64,000 nt of DNA from Frigoribacterium sp. PhB24 (GCF_003755185.1 NZ_RKIC01000009.1:620001-684000), one strand, 5' to 3'. Counted from the stretch's first letter, positions 36,301 through 46,388 are shown. Numbers and translations are program-made. The notes: a model not told the origin generated them from the letters alone.

Positions 36301-39167
36301 ACCGTCCCGGTCGCCCGGGCACCCAACCCGTCGACGACCGTGTAGGTGAAGGTGTCGGTGCCCGCCGAGCTGGCGTTCGCCTGGTACTCGACGTAGTCGG
36401 TGCCGACGGTCGACACACTGCCCTTCTCGGGGTTCGTGCCCACCCCGAGCAACTGCACCGAGTCGCCGTCGGGATCGATCCCGTCGAGGGGGACGCCGAT
36501 GCGCACGGTCTCGCCGGCGACCACGCGAGCCGTCACCGCCTGGGGCGCAGGGGCCGCGTTGCTGCCGGCGTCGACCTCGCGGACCGCGATGGCGACCTGG
36601 GCCGACGCCCGTTGCCCGTCCGGACCCTCGACGGTGTAGGTCGCCGTCACGTTGCCCGGGGTCGCCGGCGCGAGGTACCGCAGACGGTTGCCCGACGCGA
36701 ACAGCAGCCCGCTGCCGGTCGGGACGTCGCTCTCGAGCCGCGGGACCAGCGTCAGCTCGTCTCCGTCGGGCTGCTCGTCGTTCGAGAGGACGTCGATGTC
36801 GATCGAGTCCCCCACGCGGACGGTCACCTGGTCGTCGGTCGCGATCGGGGGCTGGGTGATCGACCGGCGTGGGATCTCGACCACGGTCACCGTCCCCGTG
36901 GCCGAGGCGAGGCCGTTGCTGACCGTGTAGCCGAAGGTGACCGGCCCGGCGTCGAGCGGAGCCGCGAGCGTGATCCGGGCGTAACGCTGGTCGAGCGTCT
37001 CGACCCTGACCCCGGACGAGGCGGGCACGGCGTCGGTCGCCGTGAGCATGAGGACGTTGTTGGCCGGGTCGCGATCGGTCGCGACGACGTCCAGCGTCTG
37101 CGTCCCCAGCGTCTCGACGAAGATCGTCTTGGGTGTCGTGATCGGGGGCGTACCCGCGTCGGGAGGTGACTGCACGTCGACCCGGACGGTCCCGGTCGCC
37201 GTCTGGTCGCCGTCCGTCACGGTGTACTCGAGGAGGTGGGTCCCGGGCGCGTCGCTGAGGAATCGGAAGGTCCCCTGCTCGTAGTTCGGGGTGACGGTCA
37301 CGTCGGCCTTCGCCGGAACGCTGTTCAGCTTGATCGTGCCCGTGCCGCCTCGGGCGTAGGTCAGCGGTCGCACGGTCAACTGCTGGCCGGCGTAGGCCTG
37401 CTGCGAGAACGGAAGGGCTTCGAGAGGCACCTGGCCCGCGCCCGACACGCCGATCGCGAGCGAGCCACGCCCTTCGTCGCGACCGTCGGAGACCGTCAGC
37501 GGGACGTCGACGGTCGTGTCGCCGGCACCGGCGTCCTGATAGACGACGTCACCCGACGGCTTGTACGACACGCCCGCCGACCCACCCGCCGACGTCAGGT
37601 AGAAGGCGTCGCCGTCCGGGTCGATCCAGTCGCCGAGCACCGACGTGGTCACGCGCCCCGACGACGACACCGATGCGGTCGTCTTCCGGACCTGCTGAGG
37701 CGGCGAGTTCTCGGTCGGCTGACGAACGGTCACGGTGACCGTGGAGCTCGCCCGGCCGCCCCGGCCGTCGGAGATCGTGTAGTCGAGGGTGAGCGTTCCT
37801 GACGCCGTGTCGGTGAGCGTGAGCAACACCTGCTGACGATCGTTGACGAGGTCCACCCGACCGACGGATTCGTCCGGGGTGGACACCTCGTCCACCACGA
37901 GCGGGTCGCCGTTCGGGTCGTAGTCGTTGAGCAGGACGGGCAGGGTGCTCGCCCGACCCGGGCGCGCACCGAACGCGTCCTCGACGGCGACCGGTGGCTT
38001 CTGGTCGGGATCGAGCTCGGGCGGCTGCTCGTCGTCGTTCTCCTGCTGGTCTTCCTGTTCGCGGTCCTCCTGGAACAGGTCGGACCAGTTGTCGATCAGT
38101 TGGCCGGAACGCTGGACCGCCCAGGATCGTCCGGTCGCCGGATCGTTGAGCACGACCCGCCGCGCGTTGACGTCGAAGACGAGATCCGCGCCTCCGGGCA
38201 TGTCGTCCAGGGCGAGGACCCCCCCGCGGGCGGATGCGCAGTCGCTCCACGCCGAACCACCCGCCCAGGCGGCGTAGCGGCACTCGCCGACGACCACGGG
38301 TCGCGCGGGCTCGCCCTCTCGCTCGCCGACGACCTCCGTCACCCGGGAGCCGTCGGACGACACCGACAGGAGGCCCGTGGCCGTGGCGACCAAGACGTCG
38401 TCTCCTGCGTCGGACGCGGTCTGCAGGGCCATGCCGCCCGAGACCCGGTCGGACAGGTCGACCCGACGCCCGTCGACGACCAGGGCCCCCGCGGCGGTGT
38501 CGAGCACGGCCCAGTGGCTGCCCACCGAGGCGACCTGGTAACCCGTTGACGACGACGACGGCAGGTCGTGCGTCTCGGTGACGTCCGGTGACACCGTGCC
38601 GTCGAAGATCGATACCTGACCTGTGGCGGTCGAGTAGGCGGCCACGGTGCCGTCGGGCGTGACGCTGGTGACCAGCCCTTTGCCGAGGCTGAGGTCGGGG
38701 TCGACCTCGTTGCTGAAGGACGGCAGGTCGGAGAGCGGTCGGGACCAGACCTCGCCCGTGCCCTGCGACACGACGAGGGCACGGTCGCCGGCGAGGGTGA
38801 CCTCGGGCGACTCCGGCGGCAGCGGGACGCTCTCGGCGACCTCGGCCGTGGCGGTGTCGACGACGCCGACCGTGGCGTTGCTGCGGTCGACGAGCAGGAC
38901 GTCCTGCCCTCGCTGCACGACCGAGAGGTCGTTGCCGGTGCTGCGGACGGCGGAGTTGAGCTGCAGCACGTCGGTGTTCGCCCGGCCGATCGCGGCCCGT
39001 TCGCCGTTCGCCACCCACACGGTTCCGTCGGACAGGTCGACCCGTTGGGCCTCGTAGCCGGTGCTGGCCACCGCGACCGTCGTCACGAGCGTGGCCACCA
39101 CGACCACTCCGATGCCGGTGGCCACGGCGGACCGACGACGGGAAGCCCAGTCGAGCAACCGCGCCAT
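33363..39167 (-). CDS. Giant membrane-anchored Ig-like/FnIII repeat protein
   Basis: 1934 residues. A basic N-terminus and helix at about 13-35 anchor it with the bulk outside. Residues about 38-360 resemble a beta-propeller of short VWVANGER- and VVDTATAE-like blades with a Cys296/Cys310 pair. An acidic linker (366-390) follows. From about 395 to 1470 come about eleven Ig/cadherin-like repeats, several with DPDGDxxxL or VLxNDxDPxGDxL, typical of calcium-binding Big_9-type domains. Three FnIII modules occupy about 1471-1765, then a Cys-containing tail. No LPXTG or C-terminal helix is present. The start overlaps the kinase stop as TGATG. Likely a long surface adhesin or scaffold. Confidence 0.9.
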   Translation of the reverse strand: MARLLDWASRRRSAVATGIGVVVVATLVTTVAVASTGYEAQRVDLSDGTVWVANGERAAIGRANTDVLQLNSAVRSTGNDLSVVQRGQDVLLVDRSNATVGVVDTATAEVAESVPLPPESPEVTLAGDRALVVSQGTGEVWSRPLSDLPSFSNEVDPDLSLGKGLVTSVTPDGTVAAYSTATGQVSIFDGTVSPDVTETHDLPSSSSTGYQVASVGSHWAVLDTAAGALVVDGRRVDLSDRVSGGMALQTASDAGDDVLVATATGLLSVSSDGSRVTEVVGEREGEPARPVVVGECRYAAWAGGSAWSDCASARGGVLALDDMPGGADLVFDVNARRVVLNDPATGRSWAVQRSGQLIDNWSDLFQEDREQEDQQENDDEQPPELDPDQKPPVAVEDAFGARPGRASTLPVLLNDYDPNGDPLVVDEVSTPDESVGRVDLVNDRQQVLLTLTDTASGTLTLDYTISDGRGGRASSTVTVTVRQPTENSPPQQVRKTTASVSSSGRVTTSVLGDWIDPDGDAFYLTSAGGSAGVSYKPSGDVVYQDAGAGDTTVDVPLTVSDGRDEGRGSLAIGVSGAGQVPLEALPFSQQAYAGQQLTVRPLTYARGGTGTIKLNSVPAKADVTVTPNYEQGTFRFLSDAPGTHLLEYTVTDGDQTATGTVRVDVQSPPDAGTPPITTPKTIFVETLGTQTLDVVATDRDPANNVLMLTATDAVPASSGVRVETLDQRYARITLAAPLDAGPVTFGYTVSNGLASATGTVTVVEIPRRSITQPPIATDDQVTVRVGDSIDIDVLSNDEQPDGDELTLVPRLESDVPTGSGLLFASGNRLRYLAPATPGNVTATYTVEGPDGQRASAQVAIAVREVDAGSNAAPAPQAVTARVVAGETVRIGVPLDGIDPDGDSVQLLGVGTNPEKGSVSTVGTDYVEYQANASSAGTDTFTYTVVDGLGARATGTVRVGISTRADGSRNPIAVADAVTMRPGGSITVRVLDNDSDPDGGALSVDAVEANGEDIVAKVVSGTLVSVTPPEAPGTYGLVYTVSNERGGQSSTFVTVTVDPEAPLNYPLADDTVLGLSDIAGRQTVTVNPLANVFFSDGSTSRLDLGLAPGFGSTAEVTPNSRVTVRITDSSQIIPFSVSRKDDPGIRAYAFIVVPGFDDALPQIDRTVRPITVESEKAVTIDLDRYVISAGTNGVRLTDPGTVRATNSNGDDLVVDDTTLRFTSADLFSGTASISFQVTDGRSADDPDGRTASLVLPITVTSRENQPPVFNGTSIDLEPGQSRTLDLARLTTYPYPDDVDELRFSVEQGGTAGFGYDLSGSKLTVSADAGTAKGTSRSLPVAVSDALNAGRSGNVTLSVVGSTRPLAQPAVDRAVVKRGASTTVDVLQNDQATNPFPGQGLRVVAIRGLNGSSVPAGVSITPSGDNRSLAVSVAASAAPGDTNLQYQVADVTNDPDRYVWGTVTISVQDVPTAPNAPVRSGTFKGGQLTLSYTAPAANNSPLTGYRLTGTGSAGGSYSKSCGLVTVCTLTDLPAGQRFSFTVVASNAIGDSASSASSPAYSADYVPPTPTGLSATAVASGQGDTRISWTDAADPRPGSAIQSYVVEWSGPTAGSQTVRRGAQQSVITGLVPNQNYTVNVYAKNDADVDSDAAWARATLTRVVPVGSPGAPQVVASPVSGGVQITWTPSTANGGTAPTYRVVRLANSDGPVSCDTVGDAVPLVGGGAMDSSAEDGVTYLYVVKADNGTFCSVGSGRTTALKAPGAARATVTASENGGGRFDVKVSAAEVATGTAVRYEWSQNGQTGWQDVAADGFISSGGYGTELEVYVRGCRDASETFCGSASDRYASTPVTVRPTIVSCVPGEPLVVNRPSNGSLDFSATVEFNVSPILLDNWQSGNDSGAYTTSSRVEPTATQVRIRGTVDGKTDSGYAQVNCG

Positions 39168-40588
39168 CAGCCCTGACCCGCCGTCGCGCAGTTCTCGTTG
39201 CTCTCGGGGCCGGTCGAACCACCGCGACTCACGGCGACGACGATGCAGACCTCGTCGCCCGGATCGGCCGGGGTGGCGACGAAACGGTCGGCGGATTGCT
39301 GGCTGGTCTGACCTCCGGTCGAGATGACGTACGTGTCACCTGCCCGGAGACCCGGGTCGCTCCAGGTGAAGACCACCGACGCCCCGTCGCTCGACGACGC
39401 GACGTCGGCCACACGGGGAATCTCGGTCGAGGTCGAACGGACGAGCACGAGCGTCGCCGCGGCCGCGAGACCGATGCCCACGACGGATGCGGCCACCAGG
39501 GCCCACGTCAGGACGAGCGCCGATCGACGCCGTGCGGGGCGCGTGCCGGTGCTGCGAGGCACCGCTCGGCTCTGTTGCAGAGAACCTGCCTGCTGCGCCA
39601 TCACCTGGGCCTCGGTGGCCCGACGCCGACGGCGACGCCGGGAGGCCTGCACGGGGGTGACTCCTCGCACACGCGTCTTGTCCTCGAGGTCGGCGACGGT
39701 CGCGAGGGCCCAGTCGTCGACGGCCACCTCGATGGGCGTCTGCGCGACGCCGATCTCGCTCTCGACCTGCTGGAGCTCGCGCACGAACTCGAGGACGCTC
39801 GCCTGACGGTTCTCGGGGCGCCGCGACATGGACCGCGCGAGCAGCCGCTCGAGCGTCGGGGGGACGTCAGTCCGCCCGGTGGGCACGAGCTTGGCCTTGT
39901 CGATGCGGCCGATGAGGTCGCTCGCTCCGTTCTTGTCACCGCCGAGGACCTCGAAGGGGCTCCGGCCGGCGAGCAGCGAGTACACCGTCGCGCCGAGGGA
40001 CCACACCTCGCTTTCGATGGTGCCGTTCGTCTCGTCGAGCAGCACCTCGGGGGCCGACCACGGAATCGACATGCCGACGACTTCTTGCGGCTCGCTCTCG
40101 CCGAGCGATGCGGCGATGCCGAAGTCGGACAACACGGGATGGCCGTACGCCGTCATGAGGATGTTCGAGGGTTTGAGGTCACGGTGGAGCACGCCCTGCC
40201 GGTGGGCCGTCTCGACCGCGCTGCCGATCTTGACGCCGATGCGCAGCACGTCGGCGACGGGGATGCGGTCGCGCCGGTACCGCTCGCTCAGCGACGACGA
40301 ACAGAGTTCCATCACCAGGTAGGGCCGACCGTCGGCCGAGACGCTGGCCTGGAACACCGTGAGGATCGACGGGTGGGCGCTGAGCTGGGCCATGAGGTTC
40401 GCCTCGGCCTGGAACATCTGCCTGACCTGGTCGTTCACGACCTCGCTGAGCATGACCTTCACCGCGACCTGTCGCCGTGGCATGTTCTGCTCGTAGAGGA
40501 AGACGTCCGCGAAGCCGCCCGACCCCAGCACGCGGACGTGCGAGAAGCCCGGCAGCACGGGTGGCGCCGAAGGCAGTCGTCGAGCCAC
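39167..40588 (-). CDS. Membrane Ser/Thr protein kinase with FnIII-like ectodomain
   Basis: 473 residues. Kinase domain about 15-275: Gly loop GSGGFADVF, Lys44, catalytic HRDLKPSN (Asp137), DFG at 155 and APE at 179-181, so it should be active. A juxtamembrane segment contains EDKTRVRG (Thr305) and a poly-Arg stretch. One helix at 357-383 leads to a short extracellular fibronectin-like domain with two cysteines, not PASTA repeats. GTG 40588 has GAGGAGG upstream. The ectodomain type matches the FnIII modules of the giant protein encoded directly downstream, so the two may interact. Confidence 0.92.
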   Translation of the reverse strand: MARRLPSAPPVLPGFSHVRVLGSGGFADVFLYEQNMPRRQVAVKVMLSEVVNDQVRQMFQAEANLMAQLSAHPSILTVFQASVSADGRPYLVMELCSSSLSERYRRDRIPVADVLRIGVKIGSAVETAHRQGVLHRDLKPSNILMTAYGHPVLSDFGIAASLGESEPQEVVGMSIPWSAPEVLLDETNGTIESEVWSLGATVYSLLAGRSPFEVLGGDKNGASDLIGRIDKAKLVPTGRTDVPPTLERLLARSMSRRPENRQASVLEFVRELQQVESEIGVAQTPIEVAVDDWALATVADLEDKTRVRGVTPVQASRRRRRRRATEAQVMAQQAGSLQQSRAVPRSTGTRPARRRSALVLTWALVAASVVGIGLAAAATLVLVRSTSTEIPRVADVASSSDGASVVFTWSDPGLRAGDTYVISTGGQTSQQSADRFVATPADPGDEVCIVVAVSRGGSTGPESNENCATAGQG

Positions 40589-40657
40589 GTCGCCTCCTCT
40601 GGGGATCGATGCCGGGTCGGCTGGGCGGAGCCGGTCGGCGTCGGTCCGACCACGGCC

Positions 40658-40663
40658 ATTCTA
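40658..40663 (-). promoter_or_regulatory. Candidate -10 box for the kinase operon
   Basis: Reads TAGAAT on the minus strand, about 70 bases before the kinase GTG. It lies in a 175-base gap after a hairpin. No clear -35 is visible. Confidence 0.35.
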
Positions 40664-40720
40664 CGTGGGGGCCACCGACGCCCGAGAGGCCGGTCGGTCC
40701 CTCTGTGGACAGCCCCGGTC

Positions 40721-40735
40721 CCCCCATTTCGGGGG
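40721..40735 (-). terminator. Short GC hairpin after the PP2C gene
   Basis: CCCCC and GGGGG around a 5-base AT-rich loop, 29 bases after the phosphatase stop. It suggests that FHA-PP2C forms a transcription unit separate from the kinase operon. Confidence 0.4.
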
Positions 40736-40763
40736 TCGAGACCTCGTGGGGTGCGTCTCGCGT

Positions 40764-41561
40764 CTAGTCCGCGTCCGGTGCCCCGGCACCCCGGACGTCC
40801 ACGACGACGGCCGTCACGTTGTCGCGCCCGCCCGCTTCGACGGCGGCGTCGACGAGGGCCGTCGCCGCCGCCTCGGCACCGACGACACCGCCCATCAGGT
40901 CGGCGATGCGGTCCGCCGAGAGCTCTTTGGTCAGACCGTCCGAGCAGACGAGGAGGCGCAGGCCGGGTCGGGCGGGGACCCTCCAGTAGTCGGGCCGCGG
41001 GTCGACGTCGAACCCGACCGCCCGGGTGATGACGTTGCTGTCGGGGTGCTTCTCGGCGTCGTCCGCGTGCAGGAGCCCGGCGTCGACCATCTCCTGGACG
41101 ACGGAGTGGTCGACGGTCACCTGGCGCAGACGTCCGGCCTCGAACATGTACACGCGCGAGTCGCCCACGTTGAAGACCGTGAAGTCGACCTCGGCGCCTT
41201 CGGCCTCACGAGAGAGGAACGCCCCGGTCGCCGTCGTGCCGACCCCGAGCTCGGTGTCGGCCGCGGCCACGGCGATGTCCTCGGTGGCGACGCGAAGGGC
41301 CGTCTCGACGTCGTCCGTCGTGGCGAAGGGGCGGGAGGCGATCTCACTCATGCGCCGCACGACCGCGTCGCTGGCGACGTCGCCGGCGCTGTGTCCGCCC
41401 ATGCCGTCGGCGACCACGAAGAGCGGCGCCTCGGCGAGGTAGCTGTCCTCGTTGTGGGCTCGGCGACGACCGACGTCGGTCACCCCCGCCCAGTCGAAGG
41501 TGAGCCCCGGGCCGTCGAGGCCGAGGGCGTGGGCGGTCGTGGGGCGTCCGAGCTCTGTCAC
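40764..41561 (-). CDS. PP2C-family Ser/Thr protein phosphatase
   Basis: 265 residues with all PP2C metal-site motifs: GRRRAHNEDSYL, VADGMGGHSAG, NVGDSRVYMF, CSDGLTKEL and GGRDNVTAVVVD. No membrane helix is present, so it is cytoplasmic, unlike the membrane-bound PstP of mycobacteria. It should reverse the kinase's phosphorylation. Its ATG overlaps the FHA stop as ATGA. It is followed by a hairpin and then the kinase gene. Confidence 0.95.
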   Translation of the reverse strand: MTELGRPTTAHALGLDGPGLTFDWAGVTDVGRRRAHNEDSYLAEAPLFVVADGMGGHSAGDVASDAVVRRMSEIASRPFATTDDVETALRVATEDIAVAAADTELGVGTTATGAFLSREAEGAEVDFTVFNVGDSRVYMFEAGRLRQVTVDHSVVQEMVDAGLLHADDAEKHPDSNVITRAVGFDVDPRPDYWRVPARPGLRLLVCSDGLTKELSADRIADLMGGVVGAEAAATALVDAAVEAGGRDNVTAVVVDVRGAGAPDAD

Positions 41562-42106
41562 AGGAGGGGTTCTTTCGTCGGGATGATGCGCTGGGGAGGC
41601 AGGATCTCGAGAAGGTTCCCGTCACCTACGTCCACTATCGTGCCTGCGCGCGCGACGAGCGACTCGCCTTGCCGGAGAATCACGGGAACGCGTCCCGGCT
41701 CGATCACCCGCGTCCCGTTCGTCGAACGCAGGTCGGTCACGACGACGATGTCTCCTTGCTGGCGGACGTCGACGTGGGCCCCTGACACCTCGTGCCGGGG
41801 CGACGGCACGGTCACCAGCCGGGGAACGGGTCCGGACGCGACCCGCGGCCCGGCCGGCCGTCGCCCCACCACGACGGGTGCGTCGAGGAGGAGGTCCTGC
41901 CCGGCCACCCTCACCCCGTGGAGGCGCGGTGCAGGTCGACCGGGCCCGCTCGGCTCCCGGCTGGTCGGCCCGACCTCGTGCCGCGACGTCCGGAGGACCG
42001 TGTCGTCCGTGTCGGCACCACCCGATGAGCGGGCGGGACGGCGGACGACGGTGTCGTCGATCCCGTGGAGTCGGTGCCACGGATCCTGTGACTGTTCGGA
42101 GGGCAT
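41558..42106 (-). CDS. FHA-domain protein with N-terminal Thr motifs
   Basis: 182 residues. The disordered N-terminal part carries GIDDTVVRRP (Thr19) and DTDDTVLRT (Thr36), two similar acidic-Thr-hydrophobic sites. The C-terminal FHA domain (about 75-170) has VVGRRPAG, SPRHEVSGAHV and DLRSTNGTRV, the phosphothreonine-binding residues. This layout resembles GarA/OdhI switches, in which a phosphorylated N-terminal Thr binds the protein's own FHA domain. That parallel is inferred. ATG 42106 has GAGAGGAAC upstream; it is divergent from ogt across 193 bases. Confidence 0.9.
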   Translation of the reverse strand: MPSEQSQDPWHRLHGIDDTVVRRPARSSGGADTDDTVLRTSRHEVGPTSREPSGPGRPAPRLHGVRVAGQDLLLDAPVVVGRRPAGPRVASGPVPRLVTVPSPRHEVSGAHVDVRQQGDIVVVTDLRSTNGTRVIEPGRVPVILRQGESLVARAGTIVDVGDGNLLEILPPQRIIPTKEPLL

Positions 42107-42287
42107 CGTGTTCCTCTCACCGGTCGCCGTCGCGCACGTCGGCGACCTCGACCCCCACGCTAGCGCCCGGCCGTGCCCCGGGAGTCCCCGGGGGCCTCAC
42201 CGGACGTCGTCTCCTCCCCAGGCGGAGCGGGGTGACCGTCGGTGCACAGCGGAGCGATCCCCTGTCGGGTCGTCCCGGCCTCTCCCT

Positions 42288-42293
42288 TATCGT
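42288..42293 (+). promoter_or_regulatory. -10 box of the ogt leaderless promoter
   Basis: TATCGT on the plus strand, 6 bases before ATG 42300. Confidence 0.55.
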
Positions 42294-42299
42294 GACGCC

Positions 42300-42863
42300 A
42301 TGACCGACCTCGTCCTCGTGCCCCCGTTGCCGCCTGGCCGAGCCGGCGACGACGACGATCCACCGGGACTCGTGCGGCTCGACTCCCCCGTCGGACGCAT
42401 CGAGATCATCAGCCGGCATTTCGCCGTCGAGGGCCTGGCGATCGAGCGCGACGGCGTCCTGCCACACGACGGCCAACCCGAACGCCCCGACAGTCTCCTC
42501 GATGCCGCCCGCCGGCAGGTCCACGGCTACTTCGACGGGGTGCGCACCCGCTTCGACCTGCCGTTCCGCCTGGTCGGTTCGAGCTTTCAACGGTCGGTCT
42601 GGGCCGCGCTGCTCGAGGTGGAGTGGGGTCGGGCCACGACCTACGGGCAACTCGGCGGAACCTTCGGCAATCCGCGGGCCGGGCGAGCAGTCGGTGGCGC
42701 GGTCGCGGCGAACCCACTACCTCTGCTCGTCCCGTGCCACCGTGTCCTCGGTCGAACGGGCGGCGTCACCGGCTACACCGTCGGTGCAGGCGTCGAGACG
42801 AAGAAGTGGCTGCTCCGCCACGAGGGCATCGCGTTTCGAGAGGGCCCCGTGCCCCTCGATTGA
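42300..42863 (+). CDS. ogt: Methylated-DNA--protein-cysteine methyltransferase
   Basis: 187 residues. Repairs O6-alkylguanine by transferring the alkyl group to its own Cys146 in LLVPCHRVLG. The helix-turn-helix Arg finger region GNPRAGRAVGGAVAANP, the N-terminal ribonuclease-like domain and the usual GxxTGY segment (GGVTGYTVG) are present. The first 25 residues are Asp/Pro-rich. ATG 42300 is 6 bases after TATCGT with no Shine-Dalgarno site. It is a stand-alone plus-strand gene, convergent with yaaA. Confidence 0.95.
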   Translation: MTDLVLVPPLPPGRAGDDDDPPGLVRLDSPVGRIEIISRHFAVEGLAIERDGVLPHDGQPERPDSLLDAARRQVHGYFDGVRTRFDLPFRLVGSSFQRSVWAALLEVEWGRATTYGQLGGTFGNPRAGRAVGGAVAANPLPLLVPCHRVLGRTGGVTGYTVGAGVETKKWLLRHEGIAFREGPVPLD

Positions 42864-42895
42864 GCAGTGGACGCCGAAGACCGCTCGCCTGACCG

Positions 42896-43651
42896 TCAGA
42901 GCGACGCCTCGAGGACGGACTCGGCGACGAGGACGGTCTCGAGCCCGGGCTCGATGACGAATCCGCGCCCGCGGGCCCAGGACACGAGGTCGCCGATGTC
43001 GCACAACGCGGGTCGATCGGTCAGGAGTGCCCGGACGAACAGCCCCTTGCTCTTCTTGTTGAAGTGGTTGAGTGCCCGACGGCGGTCCCCCGCGTCCGAG
43101 ACGACCCGGACGTACGTCGAGCGGGGACCCGCCGGCCCGAGGCCGACGTATCCCTCGGACCGGAGGTCGACGACGGGTTCGTCGACGGCGGCGAGCACCG
43201 CCGACACAGGGGTACGCCAGAGTTTCTTCAGGGAGGTCCGCGGGAGCTTGGAGTCATGCGAGAGCCGGTAGGCGGGGATCTCGTCCCCGGCTCGGAGAAG
43301 ACCGAACAGCGCAGAGTGCACGACCACGTGTCGATGGGCCCAGTCCCACGCGTCGTCGGTGAGACCCGTCACGTCGAGTGGATCGAAGAGCACACCCGTG
43401 TAGCGCGCCAGCGCACGCATCGTGGGCGACTCCGTCACCCTCAGGTTGCGCTCGACCTCGTGGGTCTGGGTGGGGCCGAGCTTGAGCGCCAGGACCGCGG
43501 ACGGCACGTCTGCCGACATCTCACCGAGCAGAGCCAAGGAGGCGCGGCGCGGTCCCCCGAGTTCGTCGAACGACAGTGCCGCCACGTCGAGCCGTGAACC
43601 GACGCTGCCCCCGTCGAGTTTGGTCTCGGACGGGGGCAGCAGGAACAGCAT
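42896..43651 (-). CDS. yaaA: YaaA family peroxide-stress protein
   Basis: 251 residues of the YaaA/DUF328 family. E. coli YaaA lowers intracellular free iron and binds DNA during peroxide stress; the role here is inferred from family. Family features are LPPSETK at the N-terminus, GLFDPLD-like FDPLDVTGL, and the Lys/Asn-rich NHFNKKSKGLFVRALL near the C-terminus. It starts 28 bases after atpC on the same strand, so it may ride on the end of the atp transcript. The ATG lacks an obvious Shine-Dalgarno sequence. Its codons contain one in-gene AGGAGGCGCGGCGC motif at 43537-43550. Confidence 0.92.
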   Translation of the reverse strand: MLFLLPPSETKLDGGSVGSRLDVAALSFDELGGPRRASLALLGEMSADVPSAVLALKLGPTQTHEVERNLRVTESPTMRALARYTGVLFDPLDVTGLTDDAWDWAHRHVVVHSALFGLLRAGDEIPAYRLSHDSKLPRTSLKKLWRTPVSAVLAAVDEPVVDLRSEGYVGLGPAGPRSTYVRVVSDAGDRRRALNHFNKKSKGLFVRALLTDRPALCDIGDLVSWARGRGFVIEPGLETVLVAESVLEASL

Positions 43652-43679
43652 CGATCTGGGTGGTGCGGACGACTGGTGG

Positions 43680-43940
43680 TCAGTTCAACTGCGCGTTGCG
43701 CGCGACGACCGTCACGGTGTCGTTCTCGACGGACAGGAATCCGTCGTCAGCGGTGGCCTCGACGGTACTGCCGTCGGACAAACGGACCCTGACCTGACCT
43801 GATGCCAGGATGGCGAGGATCGGCTCGTGACCGGGGAGGATACCGATCTCACCCTCGGCGGTGCGAGCGACGATCGACGACGCCTCGCCCGACCACACTT
43901 CGTGGTCGGCCGACACGACGCTGACAGAGAGAGCAGCCAC
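43680..43940 (-). CDS. atpC: ATP synthase epsilon subunit, short form
   Basis: 86 residues from GTG 43940, which has AAGGAG 12 bases upstream, inside the end of atpD. Only the N-terminal beta-sandwich domain is present (EVWSGEASSIVARTAEGEIG, GILPGHEPILA). The C-terminal helical hairpin that inhibits ATP hydrolysis in 130-140-residue epsilon subunits is missing. Short epsilon subunits occur in related actinobacteria. A longer reading frame from 43973 would overlap atpD and is unlikely. Last atp gene of the operon. Confidence 0.95.
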   Translation of the reverse strand: MAALSVSVVSADHEVWSGEASSIVARTAEGEIGILPGHEPILAILASGQVRVRLSDGSTVEATADDGFLSVENDTVTVVARNAQLN

Positions 43941-43942
43941 GA

Positions 43943-46344
<2,402 letters not shown>

Positions 46345-46388
46345 TACTCTCCTGTTGTCTCGTCAGTCGTGAACGTCGAACGGGCGCG

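Noticed and set aside
25672-42106. Complete type VII secretion locus
   Set aside because: Only an EccC N-terminal-like stub is present; no WXG100 protein, EccB, EccD, EccE, mycosin or FtsK-type ATPase is encoded in the window.
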